From: Bacteroides thetaiotaomicron VPI-5482
GTDB lineage: Bacteria; Bacteroidota; Bacteroidia; Bacteroidales; Bacteroidaceae
DNA length: 64,000 bases
NCBI RefSeq assembly: GCF_000011065.1
Contig: NC_004663.1
Coordinates: 3,410,001 to 3,474,000 of the forward strand
Direction: 5' to 3'
Positions 26,305 to 34,565 of the stretch are shown piece after piece. Each line of letters begins with the position of its first letter. The stretch's first letter is position 1. The notes beneath the pieces were generated by a model that ran no database searches, was not told the origin of the DNA, and was given only the letters and a program-made list of their open reading frames with translations. A program made the translations under genes and the position numbers.

Positions 26305-27786
26305 TTATTTAATTAATTCCACCGCTCGTTTGGGTTGTACAGCCTGATTGTAGCCTTGCGACAATCCTAAATATCCCGAAACGATAACGCCCGCAAACTT
26401 TCCTCTTTCGTTAAATACTGGCGAACCGCTTGCCCCCTGATGTATCGTAATATTATGCCCATACTGATATTCGCCTCTTTGCTGAGTAATCTCTCCGCTC
26501 TGATTATTCGCTTCCAAACCGATCTCTGTATCTCCCAAAATAAAAGATTGAGGGAAACCTATAGTATATACTTTCTTGCCTAACTGTAACTCCTTATCCG
26601 TAACGATATCATTCAGATCAACTATATTAACTACTCCATCTGGAGTCTTCTTTGTATTTACCTGTATAATTGCAATGTCTATCTTATCATCATTACTCAC
26701 TTTACAAATTGAGCATGGGATAAAGTCGTTTACCGAACTCACATGAGTATCATTCAAAGCAACTCCTGTATAAAAGATATTATATTTTACTGTAACAGCA
26801 CGCGCCAACGCTAATGCTCCTGCATTATTGGGATACCTTTTCACAATAGCCATTTGAATAGTTTCCTTTACTTTTTCCGCTTTTTCTTTTTCTCCGTCCA
26901 GCAACGACACAACATGTTTATTGGTCATTATCTTACCATCTGTAGAAATGAAAAATCCTGTCCCTGACGATCCGCCTACTCCTTGACACACATCATCTTT
27001 ATCGTCCAAATAGAAATAATTCCACGAATCATCTCCCATATATTCGCCCAACAACTTATCACCAACACTCGCTACATAAGCAGTTTTTTGATAAATCAAC
27101 ACAACCGATTTCTGGTATTTTTCGTAGATTTCTTCCGGAGGCAACGACCGGTGTGTCCAATAATACCAGATACCTACACTCACTGCCAACAAAATCAAAA
27201 AGGCACTGCCCCACTGCCACAAGTACCCTCCTTTGGGAGGAGTCAAAGCAAATATATTCTCCCACTGCAACGGATACTTTTTAGAAATTAGCACTACATC
27301 TCCTTTCACCAAGACATGAGACGAAATTCTGTTTCCATTCACATAAGTACCGTTCGTCGAATTGTTGTCAATGATTAACACGTCCCCATTAGATCGTTGG
27401 CATAATATAGCATGTTCACTCGACACATCATCAAAATTCAACCGAACTTGAGCCTCCGAAGAACGTCCGATACTCCGTCGATCTTTTACATCAGGCGGAA
27501 TAATCACCTGTCCCTTACCAGCAGATACCACTGTCTTCTCAGGTTGCTGTATTATTCTATTCCAATCAATGCTTGTATTACCCAACTTCACTTTGTCACC
27601 ATTTGACAATTGCACCTGATTTTGTATACGCATGCTGTTAACAAAAGTTCCATTTTTAGAATTAAGATCTTTAATACATACTATACCAGAACTCGACACG
27701 GTGATGACAGCGTGCTGTGATGATACGCCCGGGTCACTTACCACAACATCATTAACGGGATTCCGCCCAACCTTGATAACTCGCAT
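26305..27786 (-). CDS. Double-FHA, membrane-anchored trypsin-like serine protease
   Basis: This 493-residue protein has two N-terminal FHA domains. FHA1 spans about 1-75 (KVGRNPVNDVVV, GVSSQHAVI, LNSKNGTFVNS). FHA2 spans about 100-165 (SIGRSSEAQVRL, DVSSEHAIL, NNSTNGTYVNG). A membrane segment lies at about 190-207. The periplasmic trypsin-like domain (about 260-490) has the triad H in MTNKHVVS, D in DKIDIAIIQV and S in HQGASGSPVF, as in S1/DegP-like proteases but without a PDZ domain. Cytoplasmic phosphothreonine binding coupled across the membrane to a periplasmic protease suggests control of proteolysis by the kinases; this is inference. It is the first gene of the operon. Confidence 0.9.
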   Translation of the reverse strand: MRVIKVGRNPVNDVVVSDPGVSSQHAVITVSSSGIVCIKDLNSKNGTFVNSMRIQNQVQLSNGDKVKLGNTSIDWNRIIQQPEKTVVSAGKGQVIIPPDVKDRRSIGRSSEAQVRLNFDDVSSEHAILCQRSNGDVLIIDNNSTNGTYVNGNRISSHVLVKGDVVLISKKYPLQWENIFALTPPKGGYLWQWGSAFLILLAVSVGIWYYWTHRSLPPEEIYEKYQKSVVLIYQKTAYVASVGDKLLGEYMGDDSWNYFYLDDKDDVCQGVGGSSGTGFFISTDGKIMTNKHVVSLLDGEKEKAEKVKETIQMAIVKRYPNNAGALALARAVTVKYNIFYTGVALNDTHVSSVNDFIPCSICKVSNDDKIDIAIIQVNTKKTPDGVVNIVDLNDIVTDKELQLGKKVYTIGFPQSFILGDTEIGLEANNQSGEITQQRGEYQYGHNITIHQGASGSPVFNERGKFAGVIVSGYLGLSQGYNQAVQPKRAVELIK

Positions 27787-27853
27787 AGACTCTTCCTTAT
27801 TTATTATTCGTATATTTCTCTATATTTCAGTCTGTTACACTTCAACAAGCATC

Positions 27854-27861
27854 CAAATGTA
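27854..27861 (-). promoter_or_regulatory. Putative -7 box of the FHA/kinase/phosphatase operon
   Basis: TACATTTG on the minus strand matches TAnnTTTG and lies 67 bases before the first ATG of the operon. A TTTTTG lies 26 bases upstream, longer than the usual 19-21, so the -33 element is uncertain. It would give a leader of about 60 bases. Confidence 0.5.
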
Positions 27862-28375
27862 GCAAATTAATATAATAAAAAAAATCGCAAAAAGTATCAA
27901 TTGTACCTAAACGGTCAAAAAAGGGGATTATTACTTCAAAAAACATGCTTATTATGAGTTTTTTTTCCTATCGTAATTAAAGAACTTTTTATAGCGGCTG
28001 TCTATCTCCGATTTTCATCTTCACCAACACTAATCGAAATACCCTATCAACAAAATTAGTTTATAGAATGAAGTCTTGATTCATTGACCTGCCCTTCAAA
28101 TAATTGCCATTGAATATATGTATTTCAAACCATACAAGAATGAATCTTTACCTAGTACAGTAATGTTATGATAAATAAGGCTTTCTTTTTTCATCAATCT
28201 ATGGAAAATTTAACTTCCATAGCTATAGACTCCGGTAGGTTTCATAATTGTTCCTTCGCTATCTTCACTCCTTTCTATCATACCGTAATCCTGTTAAGTC
28301 ATATCGTGACAAACATTCCTATTAACATTTCTCCATCATTTCAGATAAAATTATAAAAAACATTAAGTTTTTTTC
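27862..28375. other. Non-coding AT-rich stretch between the divergent operon and the VirE-like gene
   Basis: Apart from short frames I see no gene here. One 62-codon plus-strand frame at 28168 has no family resemblance or plausible start context. The stretch is AT-rich with T-runs and is probably regulatory spacer. Confidence 0.5.
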
Positions 28376-28509
28376 TATCACCTATCACCCACCGCTCCAC
28401 ATCCATTTATTCATCGCACTTGCAGACAAGATGACAAGTTATCCGAACCTATCACCACATCTATCACCTATCACCACTTGTGTCATCCAAAACATTAATA
28501 CTTATCACC
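28376..28509 (+). repeat. TATCACC repeat array upstream of the VirE-like gene
   Basis: Six copies of TATCACC lie at 28376, 28383, 28450, 28462, 28469 and 28503. Two pairs are directly tandem, with pair starts 86 bases apart. Inverted or partial copies lie after the gene (GGTGATA at 31073, TATCACC at 31105, GGTGACA at 31066 and 31149). The pattern is iteron-like and may bind the protein encoded next to it or a host factor. Confidence 0.65.
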
Positions 28510-28603
28510 TAGGATATTAGTAGATAAGTTCTACTCTATTAGAACTAAACTTACTTTTCTCTAATAGATAAGTTATTTTCCACCTATTGAAAACTATAAA
28601 CGC

Positions 28604-28650
28604 AATCTCTGTTTTTATAAATGCAAGCTTCATTTATAAAAACAAAGATT
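28604..28650. repeat. Near-perfect 20-bp inverted repeat
   Basis: AATCTCTGTTTTTATAAATG (28604-28623) pairs with CATTTATAAAAACAAAGATT (28631-28650) with one mismatch and a 7-base loop holding AAGCTT. It is too A/T-rich and too far from any stop to be an ordinary terminator. An operator or replication structure is possible. Confidence 0.6.
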
Positions 28651-28716
28651 TCATTTCTATAATTAAAACTTGCATTTGTAGTTTATAAGCGGACAAAAAC
28701 AACTTTACTATTAGAG

Positions 28717-28788
28717 GAAAGGAACTTTGCAATAGGAAGAAAGGAACTTTTCTATTAATAGACAACACGTAAACCTATAATAGACAAC
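28717..28788 (+). repeat. Two direct-repeat pairs with a shared 22-base period
   Basis: GAAAGGAACTTT occurs at 28717 and 28739, and AATAGACAAC at 28757 and 28779. Both pairs are 22 bases apart, about two helical turns, as expected for protein-binding sites in phase. They lie 150-220 bases before the VirE-like ATG. Confidence 0.5.
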
Positions 28789-28938
28789 GAACCAACCGAT
28801 ATATAAAAAACTTTAAGAAAAGTACAACACAAACATTTGTGAAGCCGAATAATAAAGCGTACCTTTACATGCCTTCCGGAAGAAAGACATTAACAATAAC
28901 AAATTCAATAATTAGATCATTTTACAGACACATTCATT

Positions 28939-31047
28939 ATGAAACTTACTTTGATGCGGGACAACGGAGGGACACCAACCATGCGAACGTTGGACATAAA
29001 CCTACAAATAGAAGCGATGAAGCATGAAACGAAAGCCCAACCGATCAGCAATCTACGGACAAGCATACGTTACGCATCACCGGACGCCAAGCTGGACGAC
29101 GCCAAGAAATTGACAAAAGTCATCCCGGCTGCAGCTTTTCGCAAAACGGCCAACGGCATACAGATGACCGCATACAACGGAATCATACAAATAGAAGTCA
29201 ATCATCTGGCAAACTTGATGGAAGTGAACCGGGTGAAGCAGGAAGCGGAAGAGCTTTCGCAGACTTATCTTGCTTTCATGGGTTCCAGCGGACATTCCGT
29301 AAAAATATGGGTACGGTTCACACGACCGGACAAATCACTTCCCAAAAACCGGGAAGAAGCGGAAATCTTTCAAGCGCATGCCTATAGAAAAGCTGTCAGC
29401 TTATACCAGCCTATACTCTCCTATTCCATTGAATTGAAAAATCCGGCATTAGAGCAATTTTGCCGGCAAACATACGACCCGGAACTTTATTACAATCCCG
29501 ACTCCACCATTATGTATATGCGCCAGCCAATGGAAATGCCCTCGGAAACGACCTACCAAGAAGCCGTACAGGCGGAAACATCGCCATTCAAGCGATTGAT
29601 CCCGGGATATGACAGTCTTGAAACATTGTCTGCGCTCTTCGAAGTGGCTTTAAACAAGGCATGCCAATCTTTAAGCGAACTTCAGCCGGGGATATATCCC
29701 CGATCCGATGAAGACTTGAAGCCTTTATTGGTTCAGTTAGCCGAAAATTGCTTCCAGGCAGGCATACCGGAAGAAGAAACCGCCCGTTGTGCAATCGCTC
29801 ATTTATATAGGCAGAAAAAAGAGTTTCTGATCCGCCAGACAGTACAGAGTGTATACACCATCGCCAAAGGCTTCGGCAAAAAATCTCCCCTGTCGGCAGA
29901 ACAGGAACTGGAGCTGCGAACGGAAGAATTTATGCAACGCAGATACGAATTCCGTTACAATACAATGACGACAGTAACGGAATATCGGGAACGGAATACG
30001 TTTTGTTTCTACTTCCGCCCCCTGAGCAGCCGTGTTCGAAACAGTATCGCCATGAACGCAAGGCTGGAAGGACTCAGTCTTTGGGACAGGGATGTGGTCC
30101 GTTATCTGGACTCCGACCGGATTCCGATTTTCAATCCGATCGAAGATTTTCTCTTCGGACTGGATGTACGTTGGGACGGGCACGACCGGATTCGCGAACT
30201 AGCAGCCCGGGTTCCCTGCAACAACCGACATTGGGCGGACTTGTTCTATCGCTGGTTTCTGAATATGGTGGCACATTGGCGGCAGACAGACCGGAAATAT
30301 GCGAATTGCACTGTACCATTGCTCGTAGGTCCGCAGGCTTACCGAAAGTCTACTTTTTGCCGGAGTTTACTTCCTCCCGAATTACAGGCATATTACACGG
30401 ACCGCATTGATTTCAGTAACAAACGGGATGCCGAGATATCCCTCAATCGGTTCGCACTGATCAATATGGACGAATTTGACCAGAACAGAGTGAATCAACA
30501 GGCTTTTTTGAAACATATTTTTCAGAAACCGATTGTCAATGTCCGCCGTCCACACGGTACGGCTACGCAAGAGATGCGTCGTTACGCCTCCTTCATTGGG
30601 ACGAGCAATCACAAAGACCTGCTGACGGACACTTCCGGTAGCCGCCGTTATATTGTTGTCGATGTGACCGGACCAATCGATTGTTCCCCAATTGATTACG
30701 AACAGCTCTATGCACAGGCGATGCATGATCTATACAAGGGGGAACGGTATTGGTTTGATCCGGAAGATGAGAAGGTGATGAATGAAAGTAACCAGGAGTT
30801 CCAGGTGATGCCAATTGCAGAACAATTATTCCATGAGTATTTCCGGGCAGCTACAGAAGGAGAAGAATGCGAACAATTCCTTGCCATCGAAATTCTGGAG
30901 CAGGTGCAACATGATAGCAAGATTCGCGTATCCGATTGCAATATTATTCAGTTCGGAAGAATATTACAAAAGAATCGGGTGCCTTCTGTGCATACCAAAC
31001 GAGGTAATGTGTATCGGGTGGTACGAATTAAAGCAAAAAGAGAATAA
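28939..31047 (+). CDS. VirE / virulence-associated E family protein
   Basis: This is a 702-residue cytoplasmic protein. The N-terminal about 200 residues match the VirE N-terminal (BT4734-like) domain common in Bacteroides. The C-terminal about 350-620 region is the VirE/VapE ATPase-like domain of primase-helicase type, with a Walker A-like GPQAYRKST, Walker B-like FALINMDEFD and a TSNHKDLL sensor-like segment. VapE proteins occur in phages and mobile islands and resemble replication helicases. GC content is higher than in the surrounding AT-rich spacer. TATCACC repeats lie before it and inverted copies after it. Its role in Bacteroides is unknown; replication or maintenance of a former mobile element is a fair guess. 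Confidence 0.85.
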   Translation: MKLTLMRDNGGTPTMRTLDINLQIEAMKHETKAQPISNLRTSIRYASPDAKLDDAKKLTKVIPAAAFRKTANGIQMTAYNGIIQIEVNHLANLMEVNRVKQEAEELSQTYLAFMGSSGHSVKIWVRFTRPDKSLPKNREEAEIFQAHAYRKAVSLYQPILSYSIELKNPALEQFCRQTYDPELYYNPDSTIMYMRQPMEMPSETTYQEAVQAETSPFKRLIPGYDSLETLSALFEVALNKACQSLSELQPGIYPRSDEDLKPLLVQLAENCFQAGIPEEETARCAIAHLYRQKKEFLIRQTVQSVYTIAKGFGKKSPLSAEQELELRTEEFMQRRYEFRYNTMTTVTEYRERNTFCFYFRPLSSRVRNSIAMNARLEGLSLWDRDVVRYLDSDRIPIFNPIEDFLFGLDVRWDGHDRIRELAARVPCNNRHWADLFYRWFLNMVAHWRQTDRKYANCTVPLLVGPQAYRKSTFCRSLLPPELQAYYTDRIDFSNKRDAEISLNRFALINMDEFDQNRVNQQAFLKHIFQKPIVNVRRPHGTATQEMRRYASFIGTSNHKDLLTDTSGSRRYIVVDVTGPIDCSPIDYEQLYAQAMHDLYKGERYWFDPEDEKVMNESNQEFQVMPIAEQLFHEYFRAATEGEECEQFLAIEILEQVQHDSKIRVSDCNIIQFGRILQKNRVPSVHTKRGNVYRVVRIKAKRE

Positions 31048-31065
31048 ATATATGTGTGTGCCGAC

Positions 31066-31155
31066 GGTGACAGGTGATAGATCAGTGACAGATGGTCTGC
31101 GACCTATCACCAGCATACATTACTGATGAATAAAGAGTTTCAGGAGGCGGTGACA
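31066..31155. repeat. Inverted TATCACC/GGTGATA copies downstream of the VirE-like gene
   Basis: AGGTGATAG (31072-31080) can pair with CTATCACC (31104-31111), and two GGTGACA variants lie at 31066 and 31149. No T-run follows, so it is not a typical terminator. The motif is the same as in the array at 28376-28509. Confidence 0.5.
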
Positions 31156-31170
31156 GGTTGAAAGAGAAAA

Positions 31171-32340
31171 TCAATTTTCATTAGTTTCCTTCACTTTCTT
31201 CCCGCCAATAATATTCAGAATAATGTTCATAGCTCCCTTTCCCACGAAAGAAGTACCTACCACGACAACTTTGGGCAAAGACTTCAGAGCCTCTTTCACA
31301 GCTGCACGCTTTGCTTTTCTTTTAGCTTTGATTCCATTTAATGAATTCATTCCATCAATCAGATAGTTACGCGTCACGTAACCGATACGTAAAGTCATCA
31401 GCGAATTCACGATGCCATCGCATATCGAACCGATGACTACTCCCGGAATTTTCACGTTAGACAGAATGCTCAAAAAGCCGGTATCTCCTGAAACTGTATC
31501 TCCTATGTCGTCCAAATCCACATCCACATCGGCACCATCGGCGGCAGCATCGGAAACGTCGATATCGGACGCTGCATCCGAAGACTGGTCTGCCAATGAG
31601 CCGAAGGGGGCAACCGAACCCATATCTCTAAAGACCTCCGATGCGACGAAAGTCATTAATGAAGTAACCAGAATATTGACATACTGCCGGAACAACTGTT
31701 GCCTTGTAGGTCGGAAGCCGGAAGCAACAATCACATCCTCTATCATTTTATAATTCATATAAAGCACGGACACCGTGTCCAGCTTTCCGTTCTGCGAAAT
31801 GGCGGTAATCATAAAAACAGATTTAGCCCATTCGATAACGCGACGATTGATGCCGATGATACGGACCGAATGCATATCCTCTGTACGCGGACCTGACGTT
31901 TCTTTCAGTTCTCCCCCTTCAATGCGCAATTTCAGCTCTTCGCTTATGATTTGCACCAGTTCTTCCTTACTCGTTGCATAACGTTCCAAATCTTCACGCA
32001 ATCTCTGCTGATGCAGTTTTCTTAACTCGGGACAGGACTTATCTTTAGGTATATAATTGCAGTTATCCGCCAGTTTATGTCCAAACGCAACAAGTTGTGC
32101 AGTATTCCACTCCCCATCAATAGACAAAGCCGGAAACTGCGGAGCACGATGCACCCGAACGACCGGACGTATAACGACGGCATAAAATACAACCAGAATC
32201 AAGGTGTAAAAAGCATACTCTGCCCACGCAACCTGCGATAAGGAGGCTATTTTCTCACCAATAATAATGATGTTACCCAACAATAAAATCACAAAAGAGC
32301 CCAAAAACAGGAGTGTGATAATTAATAAATTTCGTTTCAT
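31171..32340 (-). CDS. DUF697/YcjF-like membrane protein, partner of the dynamin-like GTPase
   Basis: This 389-residue protein has two N-terminal membrane segments (about 5-27 and 40-62). A coiled, charged middle (about 100-160) leads to a C-terminal region (about 215-370) with further hydrophobic stretches. In between is a strikingly acidic low-complexity segment (SDAASDIDVSDAAADGADVD and on to about residue 280). The end (NSLMTLRIGYVTRNYL... basic helix) resembles the DUF697/YcjF family. It lies 10 bases after the dynamin-like gene, the usual pairing of GTPase and membrane partner seen for YcjX/YcjF. The function is unknown. Confidence 0.65.
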   Translation of the reverse strand: MKRNLLIITLLFLGSFVILLLGNIIIIGEKIASLSQVAWAEYAFYTLILVVFYAVVIRPVVRVHRAPQFPALSIDGEWNTAQLVAFGHKLADNCNYIPKDKSCPELRKLHQQRLREDLERYATSKEELVQIISEELKLRIEGGELKETSGPRTEDMHSVRIIGINRRVIEWAKSVFMITAISQNGKLDTVSVLYMNYKMIEDVIVASGFRPTRQQLFRQYVNILVTSLMTFVASEVFRDMGSVAPFGSLADQSSDAASDIDVSDAAADGADVDVDLDDIGDTVSGDTGFLSILSNVKIPGVVIGSICDGIVNSLMTLRIGYVTRNYLIDGMNSLNGIKAKRKAKRAAVKEALKSLPKVVVVGTSFVGKGAMNIILNIIGGKKVKETNEN

Positions 32341-32350
32341 TGGCTTATTC

Positions 32351-34303
32351 TTATCTTATTGAATCCTTAAAACTCTGAACTTGTGCATTTATTGACCGAA
32401 GCAACGCATCCTTCCTGTCAAATTCTTCTTTATCAGACACCAGCGCATTCAGATACATTGTTTTTTGTTGTTCCAAAAAATCAATGATACTTTGTTTGCG
32501 TACAGGCACATACTGATCATAAAGGTCATTAGCCGCCTTATATATACTCTTCCCGACAGTCAGCTGAAGATATCCTTTGATCGTTTTCCCGGTATGCGTA
32601 TGATCGATTCCGGTGATACATTCCATCGCTTTTCTCAGAAAACTCTGAATTTCCATTGTCGAATAAGTCCCGAACGGATTGGGTATTCCGATATGCGGAA
32701 CAGTCGGATTATTAATATTCTTCACATCAAAAGCTCCCTGCAAATCAAAATCGACCACCGGAAAATCCGTCACTTGCGGCACTGAGTCAAAAGGTGCACA
32801 ACCTTTCTGCTTCAGAAAAGTATTCATCTTCTCTATAAAAGCCACATCATCTTTCAAGTTAGAGAGTTTCCGCAAATACTGCCGGGCCAGGCTATGTTCA
32901 TGGGAATCAAGGAACTTACTTTTTATCGCCGCTGACGAATCAGTCATAAACTTTGTAACAAGGCTGCGTGTCGCATCTTTCCCCTTCGCTCCACCGGCAA
33001 ATGCGGAATTGCATCCGGAATCATAATACTCCCTAACGATTTCAGTAAACTCTTTCAAATCATCATCCATATAGACTTGCACCATTTTTCTAAAATCGCT
33101 CCCATCGTAACTAAGTTCACTCGCCTGACGGAGTAACTCGTCAAACGAAGTTGCCGCAGCCTGATATTCTATATCGATTGCTTCCTGTTGGCCAATTGAT
33201 TCTCCGACTAAATTATCCAGTTTTTCCAACTGATTCAGCGTTCTTCCGATTACGCTTCTCAGACGTATATCAGTACTATTGGAGATCACCTTGCCATACA
33301 AATCCTTCTCAAATCTCTGAAATTTCGCAGCTTCTTCCTGAAGATCCTCCATTCCCTCATAGCTGGCAGCATCCGCCACTTTTCCCAAGTTCAAACTATA
33401 TATATTCTCCTTCAACTGGAAGTTACGTCTGCCCATTTCATTCTCGGCAAATTCTACCTGTGCCTTAATTACAGCCTGCTTCTCCTCTTCCGAATGCCAG
33501 TAAGCCGCTTCAAACACATTATGTAGAAGACAAACCGGAACTTTCGGATTATTCTCCTGCAGCAACTTCAGAAAACGATTGGAAACCTTCGATATAGCAG
33601 AATTTGAACTTTGCACAAATATCACGAAATCTGCCCTTTGAGAGATCGTTTCATAAATAGGATTATCCAAATTCACATACCCGCCATCCAGCCCGGGCAT
33701 ATCCACCAGAAATATATTATCTTTCAAAAGCTCCCCACCGGAAGTTGTTATGGATGTCACCAGCGTATGATCTGTATTTATCACGCTTTCTTCCAAAGCT
33801 AACGAAACACACTCCTCCAGATTAGCATCATTCAATTCTTTCTTTTCAATGCTTATCTCGGAAATGTTTTCCAGTTTTTCAAATCCGCGCAGGCTATCAA
33901 TGACCGAATCAAACTGTTCTACCTTTCTAGCTTTATCAGCAACAGAAAAAATACGGGTAATGGATTCCTCCTGTCCTTTTGAAATAATGGACGGACGCAC
34001 CGTACACTCCAAGAAATGAGTGGGGCTGACGTGAGCATGTGCTATGAGATTTACTAAAGTAGATTTTCCCGATTTCACGGGTCCAACCACTAATATAAGA
34101 AAAGATCCTCCGTCAAACTCAGAAACACGATTGTTTAGTTTCTGAGTTGATTTACAAACAGCCTCCAAATCTTTTATTCCCCTTACTGACTCCAGAGTTG
34201 ACATCAATTCCTTAGATCTGCTCTTCAGTATATTCAAGAATATCTTAAGCTCCGACGAAGACATTGTTTCCACTCTTTCTTCTATAAATTTGTATTTACC
34301 CAT
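32351..34303 (-). CDS. Dynamin-like GTPase
   Basis: This is a 650-residue protein. The GTPase domain (about 65-330) has G1 GPVKSGKSTLVN, a threonine in G2 (ECTVRPSII) and G3 VDMPGLDGG. The G4 position reads CLLHNV instead of TKxD, which is unusual and may alter base specificity. Long helical stretches follow (about 360-480 and 590-650), as expected of the dynamin stalk. There is no membrane segment, so membrane contact may go through the DUF697-like protein encoded 10 bases downstream. Bacterial dynamins remodel or protect membranes, some during phage attack; which applies here is not known. Confidence 0.85.
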   Translation of the reverse strand: MGKYKFIEERVETMSSSELKIFLNILKSRSKELMSTLESVRGIKDLEAVCKSTQKLNNRVSEFDGGSFLILVVGPVKSGKSTLVNLIAHAHVSPTHFLECTVRPSIISKGQEESITRIFSVADKARKVEQFDSVIDSLRGFEKLENISEISIEKKELNDANLEECVSLALEESVINTDHTLVTSITTSGGELLKDNIFLVDMPGLDGGYVNLDNPIYETISQRADFVIFVQSSNSAISKVSNRFLKLLQENNPKVPVCLLHNVFEAAYWHSEEEKQAVIKAQVEFAENEMGRRNFQLKENIYSLNLGKVADAASYEGMEDLQEEAAKFQRFEKDLYGKVISNSTDIRLRSVIGRTLNQLEKLDNLVGESIGQQEAIDIEYQAAATSFDELLRQASELSYDGSDFRKMVQVYMDDDLKEFTEIVREYYDSGCNSAFAGGAKGKDATRSLVTKFMTDSSAAIKSKFLDSHEHSLARQYLRKLSNLKDDVAFIEKMNTFLKQKGCAPFDSVPQVTDFPVVDFDLQGAFDVKNINNPTVPHIGIPNPFGTYSTMEIQSFLRKAMECITGIDHTHTGKTIKGYLQLTVGKSIYKAANDLYDQYVPVRKQSIIDFLEQQKTMYLNALVSDKEEFDRKDALLRSINAQVQSFKDSIR

Positions 34304-34504
34304 AAACGAGATTTAAATAATGGTACAACCGACTATTCACATGTCATTATAATAATGATGATAAAGTTAGCAGTTTGTCGGGAAATAAAAAATGTATAGA
34401 GCACAAAGATTGCATAATAATTGAAAGTTCGTCAAAGTTTTATGGATTCAAGTTCAATTTATCAACAAAAAGTTTCTTCATATCCGCAAAAAACAAGATG
34501 TTAA

Positions 34505-34535
34505 AAACCGAAAAAGCATGCAGTCTTTTCGGTTT
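34505..34535 (+). other. Hairpin in the leader of the sigma-barrel gene
   Basis: A perfect 10-bp stem (AAACCGAAAA with TTTTCGGTTT) with an 11-base loop (AGCATGCAGTC) lies 31 bases before the ATG at 34566. No T-run follows. It might act on translation of the sigma-barrel gene or end a short transcript. Confidence 0.45.
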
Positions 34536-34565
34536 CTATTCATCATATTAAAATAATACACGCAC

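Noticed and set aside
18346..27786. Type VI or type VII secretion regulatory cluster
   Set aside because: Kinase, phosphatase and FHA genes are present, but no tube, sheath, baseplate, VgrG, Hcp, EssC or WXG gene is seen on either side.
28168..28356. 62-codon plus-strand frame in the AT-rich spacer
   Set aside because: Low-complexity composition, no ribosome-binding context and no recognisable motif; more likely chance.
28376..28509. Possible CRISPR array from repeated TATCACC
   Set aside because: The repeats are 7 bases, irregularly spaced and partly tandem, with no uniform spacers and no cas genes.
28604..28650. Rho-independent terminator
   Set aside because: No gene ends nearby on either strand, and the stem is mostly A/T without a GC-rich base.
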